Source of the DNA: an uncultured Oscillospiraceae bacterium | GTDB taxonomy: Bacteria > Bacillota > Clostridia > Oscillospirales > Acutalibacteraceae | DNA: 10,070 nucleotides | Assembly (NCBI GenBank): GCA_900549945.1 | Contig: URQJ01000059.1 | Location: 1 to 10,070, forward strand | Direction: 5' to 3' | Part shown: positions 6,700 to 10,070 of the stretch, piece by piece | How the letters are laid out: each line of letters begins with the position of its first letter | How positions within the stretch are numbered: the first letter of the stretch is position 1 | Program-made: the position numbers and the translations under genes | Notes under the pieces: generated by a model | Seen by the model: the letters and a program-made list of their open reading frames with translations, nothing else | Told to the model about the DNA's origin: nothing | Database searches by the model: none

Positions 6700-6870
6700 A
6701 TGGCACCGAAGATCAAGGAAAAAAACGTGAAGGAAAACGCCGTTCTGATCGGCGAGGGGCGCGATTTCGAGCGCATCCGCCGCATTACGGGCTATCTCGT
6801 CGGCACAACGGACCGCTGGAACAACGCGAAGCGCGCCGAGGAGCGCGACCGCGTGAAGCACAGCCTGTAA
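6700..6870 (+). CDS. Stand-alone glycyl-radical domain of class III RNR (NrdD C-terminal piece)
   Basis: A 56-residue ORF whose residues 23-55 match the C-terminus of class III NrdD: FERIRRITGYLVGT, then a tryptophan-containing helix ending RDRVKHSL. The RxxGY motif makes Gly31 the likely radical-bearing residue, the one missing from the large NrdD upstream. Residues 1-17 are lysine-rich and not typical of NrdD, so they look like a newly acquired start. It has a perfect AGGAGG site and its own ATG and TAA. All eight arginine codons are CGC, as in nrdD and unlike the phosphatase gene between them. I infer that NrdG activates this peptide and that it completes NrdD in trans, as GrcA does for pyruvate formate-lyase. 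The alternative is a decaying remnant, less likely given the ribosome site and intact motif. A terminator follows 10 bp later. Confidence 0.88.
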   Translation: MAPKIKEKNVKENAVLIGEGRDFERIRRITGYLVGTTDRWNNAKRAEERDRVKHSL

Positions 6871-6879
6871 ACGCGCGAG

Positions 6880-6912
6880 AAAATCCGAAAGCCGCGGCTT
6901 TTGGATTTTTTT
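6880..6912 (+). terminator. Strong intrinsic terminator between the radical-domain ORF and nrdG
   Basis: An inverted repeat pairs 6880-6892 with 6897-6909 (13 bp, one G-U pair) around a 4-nt CGCG loop. The 3' arm passes into seven consecutive T residues (6906-6912). It begins 10 bp after the stop of the small ORF and ends 55 bp before nrdG. No clear promoter follows it, so nrdG is probably expressed by read-through. Confidence 0.85.
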
Positions 6913-6967
6913 GTGCCTGCCGCCAAAGCGCTTTCAAAGCGGAAGCGGCGGGGAGAGGAGAAAGGCC

Positions 6968-7471
6968 ATGAAAATCAAAGTTGCCGGGCTCATCCCGGAT
7001 TCGATCGTGGACGGGCGGGGCATCCGCCTGACCGTATTCGTGCAGGGCTGCCCGCACCGCTGCCCCGGCTGCCACAACCCGCAGACGCACGATTTTGAGG
7101 GCGGCGCGTGGGACGACACGGATCGCATTTTCGAGGCGTTTTTGGAAAATCCGCTGCTGCGCGGCATCACGTTTTCGGGCGGCGAGCCCTTCTGCCAGCC
7201 GAAGCCGCTCCGGGCGCTTGCGGACCGCGTGCACGGCGTCGGGAAAGACGTCACGGTTTACACGGGCTGGACGCTCGAGGCGCTCGAGGCGATGCACGAC
7301 CCGGATATCGACGCTTTGCTCGCCGCCTGCGACGTGCTCGTTGACGGGCCTTTTATCGAGGCGGAGAAAAACCTCGAGCTGGCGTTTCGCGGCAGCGAGA
7401 ACCAGCGGCTGATCGACATGAATAAAACGCGGGAAAAGGGGCGCATTGTGCCGCTTGACCTCGGCGGCTGA
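6968..7471 (+). CDS. nrdG: Anaerobic ribonucleotide reductase activating protein (radical SAM)
   Basis: A 167-residue activase that uses S-adenosylmethionine and a [4Fe-4S] cluster to abstract hydrogen from the NrdD glycine. The cluster motif CxxxCxxC is C28, C32 and C35 in GCPHRCPGCHNP, and the SAM-binding GGEP is at 71-74. The N-terminus (IPDSIVDGRGIRLTVFVQGC) and the length are typical of NrdG. ATG 6968 has GAGGAG at 6955-6960, 7 nt away; an in-frame ATG at 6911 sits in the terminator T-run and is rejected. It lies next to the 56-residue radical-domain ORF, its presumed substrate. Because of the terminator upstream it may be made at lower level than NrdD, which fits a catalytic activase. 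Confidence 0.95.
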   Translation: MKIKVAGLIPDSIVDGRGIRLTVFVQGCPHRCPGCHNPQTHDFEGGAWDDTDRIFEAFLENPLLRGITFSGGEPFCQPKPLRALADRVHGVGKDVTVYTGWTLEALEAMHDPDIDALLAACDVLVDGPFIEAEKNLELAFRGSENQRLIDMNKTREKGRIVPLDLGG

Positions 7472-7474
7472 CAG

Positions 7475-7497
7475 CCCGCGTGCTTTCGCTGCGCGGG
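7475..7497 (+). terminator. Possible weak terminator hairpin after nrdG
   Basis: A 6-bp GC stem (cccgcg 7475-7480 with cgcggg 7492-7497) with an 11-nt loop lies 3 bp after the nrdG stop. It has no T-run, so intrinsic termination is doubtful; it may only stabilise the 3' end. Confidence 0.3.
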
Positions 7498-7562
7498 ATT
7501 CCGGGGGCTTTGCGTCCGCCCGAATGAAGCGCAGTCCGTTTGAGGCGGAGAAGCCGACGGTG

Positions 7563-7586
7563 ATATGAAAAAAGGCTTTTCCATAT
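7563..7586. repeat. Imperfect palindrome upstream of pckG
   Basis: ATATGAAAA (7563-7571) is the reverse complement of TTTTCCATAT (7577-7586) apart from one bulged C, around a 5-nt centre. It could be an operator, as it lies about 55 bp upstream of the pckG -35, or a hairpin at the end of the nrd transcript. No family of regulator is recognisable. Confidence 0.35.
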
Positions 7587-7640
7587 GATAAAGATATGTC
7601 AATATATCGAAATTGGAGGGGCGAATTCACAAATTGGTGA

Positions 7641-7669
7641 TTGATTCCCCACCGAATATGTGGTAGAAT
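7641..7669 (+). promoter_or_regulatory. pckG promoter with extended -10
   Basis: TTGATT (7641-7646, 4 of 6) and TAGAAT (7664-7669, 5 of 6) are 17 bp apart. TG at 7661-7662 forms an extended -10 that would compensate for the weaker -35. The expected start near 7676 gives a leader of about 52 nt. The surrounding DNA is markedly more AT-rich than the genes. Confidence 0.7.
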
Positions 7670-7701
7670 GAAAGCAGAATAGGTCATTTGCAATACATTT
7701 G

Positions 7702-7717
7702 CCTTTTCGGCGAAAGG
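7702..7717 (+). promoter_or_regulatory. Leader hairpin overlapping the pckG ribosome binding site
   Basis: cctttt (7702-7707) can pair with gaaagg (7712-7717) around a CGGC loop, with one U-G pair. The 3' arm includes part of the AAAGGAG site (7713-7719) that lies 8 nt before the ATG, so the hairpin could limit initiation. The stem is short; effect unproven. A direct repeat CATTTGC (7685-7691 and 7696-7702) stands just upstream. Confidence 0.3.
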
Positions 7718-7727
7718 AGAAATAAGA

Positions 7728-9506
7728 ATGACAAACAACAAGACAGTCCTCTCTTGGATTGACGAGATGAAAGCGCTTGTCAACCCGGATCAGATCGTTT
7801 GGATCGACGGCTCTGAGGAGCAGCTTGAAGCCCTCAGAAAGGAAGCCTGCGCGTCTGGCGAGCTGATCAAGCTGAACGAGGAAAAGCTCCCGGGCTGCTA
7901 TTATCACAGAACCGCTCCGAACGACGTCGCGCGCGTCGAGGACAGAACGCTCATCTGCTCCAAGAAGGAGGAGGACGCAGGCCCGACCAACCACTGGAAG
8001 GACCCGCAGGAAGCCTATAAAATGCTTTACGACATCGCCCGCGGCAGCTACAAGGGCCGCACGATGTATGTGATTCCGTACTCCATGGGTCCGATCGGCT
8101 CGCCGCTCGCGAAAATCGGCATCGAGCTGACCGACTCCATCTACGTTGTTCTGAACATGTCCATTATGACCCGCGTCAACGCGAAGGTTCTGGACGTGCT
8201 CGGCGACAGCAACGACTGGGTCCGCGGCCTGCACTGCAAGTGCAACGTCGATCCGGAGAACCGCTGGATCTGCCAGTTCCCGGAGGACAACACGATCATT
8301 TCCGTCAACTCCGCTTACGGCGGCAACGTTCTGCTCGGCAAGAAGTGCTTCGCGCTGCGCATCGCCTCCTATCAGGCGAAGAACGAGGGCTGGATGGCTG
8401 AGCACATGCTGATCCTCGGCGTCGAGAATCCGAAGGGCGAAGTCAAGTATGTCTGCGCGGCGTTCCCGTCTGCCTGCGGCAAGACGAACCTCGCCATGAT
8501 GATCCCGCCGGAGGGCTACAAGGCGAAGGGCTACAAGGTCTGGACCGTCGGCGACGACATCGCTTGGATGCGTCCCGGCGAGGACGGCAGACTGTACGCG
8601 ATCAACCCGGAGAACGGCTTCTTCGGCGTTGCGCCGGGTACGAACATGAAGTCGAACCCGAACGCGCTGATTTCCACGCAGAAGGGCACGATCTTCACGA
8701 ACGTCGCCCGCAACCTCGACGACAACACCGTTTGGTGGGAGAGCCTCGATAAGAACCCGCCGGTCAACGCGGAAGAGTGGAAGGGCGCGAAGGTGAACGG
8801 CCCCGAGTACATTGCCGAGGGCAATAAGCTCGCGCATCCGAACAGCCGCTTCACGGCGCCGACCGCAAACTGCCCCTGCCTCTCGAGCGAGTTCGAGAAC
8901 CCGAAGGGCGTTCCGGTTTCCGCCATCATCTTCGGCGGCCGCCGTCCGGATACGGTTCCGCTGGTTTACCAGTCCAGAAGCTGGAACAACGGCGTTTTCA
9001 TCGGCTCCATCACGGGCTCTGAGACGACTGCTGCGGCTGCCGGTGCAGTCGGCGTTGTCCGCCGCGACCCGATGGCCATGCTCCCGTTCTGCGGCTACAA
9101 CATGGGCGATTACTTCAAGCACTGGGTCGAGATGGGCGAGCTCCTCGGCGACAAGGCGCCGAAGATCTTCAACGTCAACTGGTTCCGCGTCGATGAGGAC
9201 GGCCACTTCATTTGGCCGGGCTTCGGCGACAACCTCCGCGTGCTCGAGTGGATGCTCAAGCGCTGCGACGGCGAGATCGACGCAGTGGAGACGGCGATCG
9301 GCTATGTGCCGAAGGCCGAGGACATCAACATCGAAGGCCTTGACGACTTCTCGATCGAGACCCTGAAGGGCATCCTCGAGGTCGACAATGCGAAGTGGGC
9401 TAAGGAAGCCGCCGGTGTTGAGGAATTCTACAAAAAGTTCGGCGATAAGCTCCCGGCGGAGCTCAGAGCAGAGCTTGACGGCCTCAAGGCGCGCGTTCAG
9501 GCGTAA
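7728..9506 (+). CDS. pckG: Phosphoenolpyruvate carboxykinase (GTP)
   Basis: Interconverts oxaloacetate plus GTP with PEP, CO2 and GDP, either for gluconeogenesis or, in some fermenters, PEP carboxylation. It has 592 residues, the usual size for the GTP class. The P-loop FPSACGKTN is diagnostic of that class (C250, K252 and T253, matching vertebrate Cys288, Lys290 and Thr291). Metal ligands K205 and H226 sit at the same offset from the vertebrate enzyme, and the kinase-2 aspartates are D276/D277 in GDDIAW. R69 in DVARVED is the probable substrate arginine. Near the C-terminus NWFRVDEDG and FIWPGFGDN carry the aromatic residues that hold guanine. The start has AAAGGAG 8 nt upstream and its own promoter, so it is a single-gene unit, closed by a terminator. 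Confidence 0.97.
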   Translation: MTNNKTVLSWIDEMKALVNPDQIVWIDGSEEQLEALRKEACASGELIKLNEEKLPGCYYHRTAPNDVARVEDRTLICSKKEEDAGPTNHWKDPQEAYKMLYDIARGSYKGRTMYVIPYSMGPIGSPLAKIGIELTDSIYVVLNMSIMTRVNAKVLDVLGDSNDWVRGLHCKCNVDPENRWICQFPEDNTIISVNSAYGGNVLLGKKCFALRIASYQAKNEGWMAEHMLILGVENPKGEVKYVCAAFPSACGKTNLAMMIPPEGYKAKGYKVWTVGDDIAWMRPGEDGRLYAINPENGFFGVAPGTNMKSNPNALISTQKGTIFTNVARNLDDNTVWWESLDKNPPVNAEEWKGAKVNGPEYIAEGNKLAHPNSRFTAPTANCPCLSSEFENPKGVPVSAIIFGGRRPDTVPLVYQSRSWNNGVFIGSITGSETTAAAAGAVGVVRRDPMAMLPFCGYNMGDYFKHWVEMGELLGDKAPKIFNVNWFRVDEDGHFIWPGFGDNLRVLEWMLKRCDGEIDAVETAIGYVPKAEDINIEGLDDFSIETLKGILEVDNAKWAKEAAGVEEFYKKFGDKLPAELRAELDGLKARVQA

Positions 9507-9534
9507 GCCGCAGGCTGTAAAATAGCGAAATAGG

Positions 9535-9567
9535 AACCGCCCTGTGGGAATTCCACAGGGCGGTTTT
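9535..9567 (+). terminator. Intrinsic terminator of pckG
   Basis: A perfect 13-bp stem (9535-9547 with 9553-9565, core ccgccctgtgg) with a 5-nt GAATT loop runs into TTTT at 9564-9567, 28 bp after the pckG stop. It lies between convergent genes and might also slow transcription from the right, but the minus-strand side has only an interrupted T-run (ttcctattt). Confidence 0.9.
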
Positions 9568-9613
9568 GCTGTGCAGTTTTTCGGGCGGCGGGCGTTTTGC
9601 GGTCGAAAACGGC

Positions 9614-10069
9614 TTAAAGCGTTTTTTCGCCCATCCAGTACGCCATGCAGCGCTTGGCGCCAAGCTTGCCGTACCAGTCCTCGAGCCATGTGTAGCCGAT
9701 GTAAACGCGCTGGATGCCGCGGGCCTTGAGGCGGTCGAGCGCCGTCTGGCACAGCCGCATGCCGACGCCGCGGTTTTGAAACGCTTCCAGCACGCCGAGC
9801 GGGCCGAAGGCGCTCGTCTCGGGATGCGATTCGGTGTAAAAGCAGTTTTCCGGAGAAACGCCGCAGCCGCCGATGACCGCGCCGTCCCACTCGGCGAGCA
9901 GAATATCCGGCAGACAGGCGAAATAGCTGCCGAAGCCCCCGATCTGCGCGCCGCATGCGCCGGCCTTTTCCCGATCCTCCGGCGTGTCGGGCCGCATCCG
10001 CAGGGTAAGCGCCGGGTCATGGCAGTCGAGCTCCGGGCGGTGCGCGTAGGCGGCGAGGTCGAGCGTCAT
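9614..10069 (-). CDS. GNAT-family acetyltransferase, possibly the C-terminal part of a longer protein
   Basis: At least 151 residues in the minus direction. The acetyl-CoA-binding motif A is QNRGVG (98-103, consensus Q/RxxGxG/A) preceded by FGPLGVLEAF, and DWYGKLGA (131-138) is the usual motif B with its tyrosine. The acyl acceptor cannot be told. The ATG at 10069-10067 is one base from the window edge, so the true start may lie outside. The N-terminal stretch (ELDCHDPALTLRMRPDTPED) looks like a linker leading into a second GNAT domain, as in two-domain GNAT proteins, which supports truncation. It is convergent with pckG; its stop (TTA on the plus strand at 9614-9616) lies 47 bp right of the shared terminator. 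Confidence 0.8.
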   Translation of the reverse strand: MTLDLAAYAHRPELDCHDPALTLRMRPDTPEDREKAGACGAQIGGFGSYFACLPDILLAEWDGAVIGGCGVSPENCFYTESHPETSAFGPLGVLEAFQNRGVGMRLCQTALDRLKARGIQRVYIGYTWLEDWYGKLGAKRCMAYWMGEKTL

Positions 10070-10070
10070 G

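Noticed and set aside
6294..6971. Open frame across the phosphatase, radical-domain ORF and terminator in another frame
   Set aside because: It reads through a clear intrinsic terminator and two better-supported genes, and its product is a basic low-complexity shadow.
1..10070. CRISPR array, tRNA/rRNA genes, transposase or IS ends
   Set aside because: No regularly spaced repeats, tRNA-like cloverleaf or transposase-like coding was seen on either strand. The insertion in nrdD shows no IS-type inverted ends by eye.

Overview
The window is GC-rich, densely coded DNA from what looks like an anaerobic member of the Clostridia, probably Oscillospiraceae or Ruminococcaceae-like. This is inferred from the clostridial styles of HisRS and AspRS, an oxygen-sensitive class III ribonucleotide reductase, a GTP-type PEP carboxykinase, AGGAGG-type ribosome binding sites and a strong preference for C/G-ending codons. 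I cannot name a species.

Layout, left to right. (1) 1-3383 is a plus-strand translation block: the 3' end of hisS, a complete aspS, and a pentapeptide-repeat protein whose ATG overlaps the aspS stop (ATGA). It is closed by an intrinsic terminator. (2) 3384-3652 is an AT-rich regulatory region with a near-perfect sigma-A promoter (TTGACA-17-TATAAT), a second weaker promoter, and a probable pair of NrdR boxes with 15 bp between them. (3) 3653-7471 is the anaerobic RNR locus: nrdD, a histidine-phosphatase gene, a 56-codon ORF, a strong intrinsic terminator, then nrdG. (4) 7472-7727 is an intergenic region with the promoter for (5) pckG (7728-9506) and its terminator. (6) A GNAT acetyltransferase gene lies on the minus strand and runs to the right edge.

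The notable point is the RNR locus. The large NrdD has the ATP cone, the active-site cysteines and most of a zinc site, but stops before the glycyl-radical segment. That segment (FERIRRITGYLVGT...) lies about 750 bp downstream as a separate 56-residue ORF with its own perfect AGGAGG site. The two pieces are separated by a phosphohistidine-type phosphatase gene with different arginine codon use (14 of 25 CGG, against 8 of 8 CGC in the small ORF). This looks like a split glycyl-radical enzyme whose radical domain is supplied in trans, probably after insertion of a foreign gene. The arrangement resembles GrcA (YfiD), which supplies a glycyl radical to damaged pyruvate formate-lyase.

Working together: NrdG (radical SAM) would generate the glycyl radical on the small protein, which would have to dock on the large NrdD to reduce ribonucleotides. 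NrdR would repress the locus when dNTP or ATP levels are high. The other genes are housekeeping (tRNA charging, gluconeogenesis) plus two accessory proteins of unknown target.
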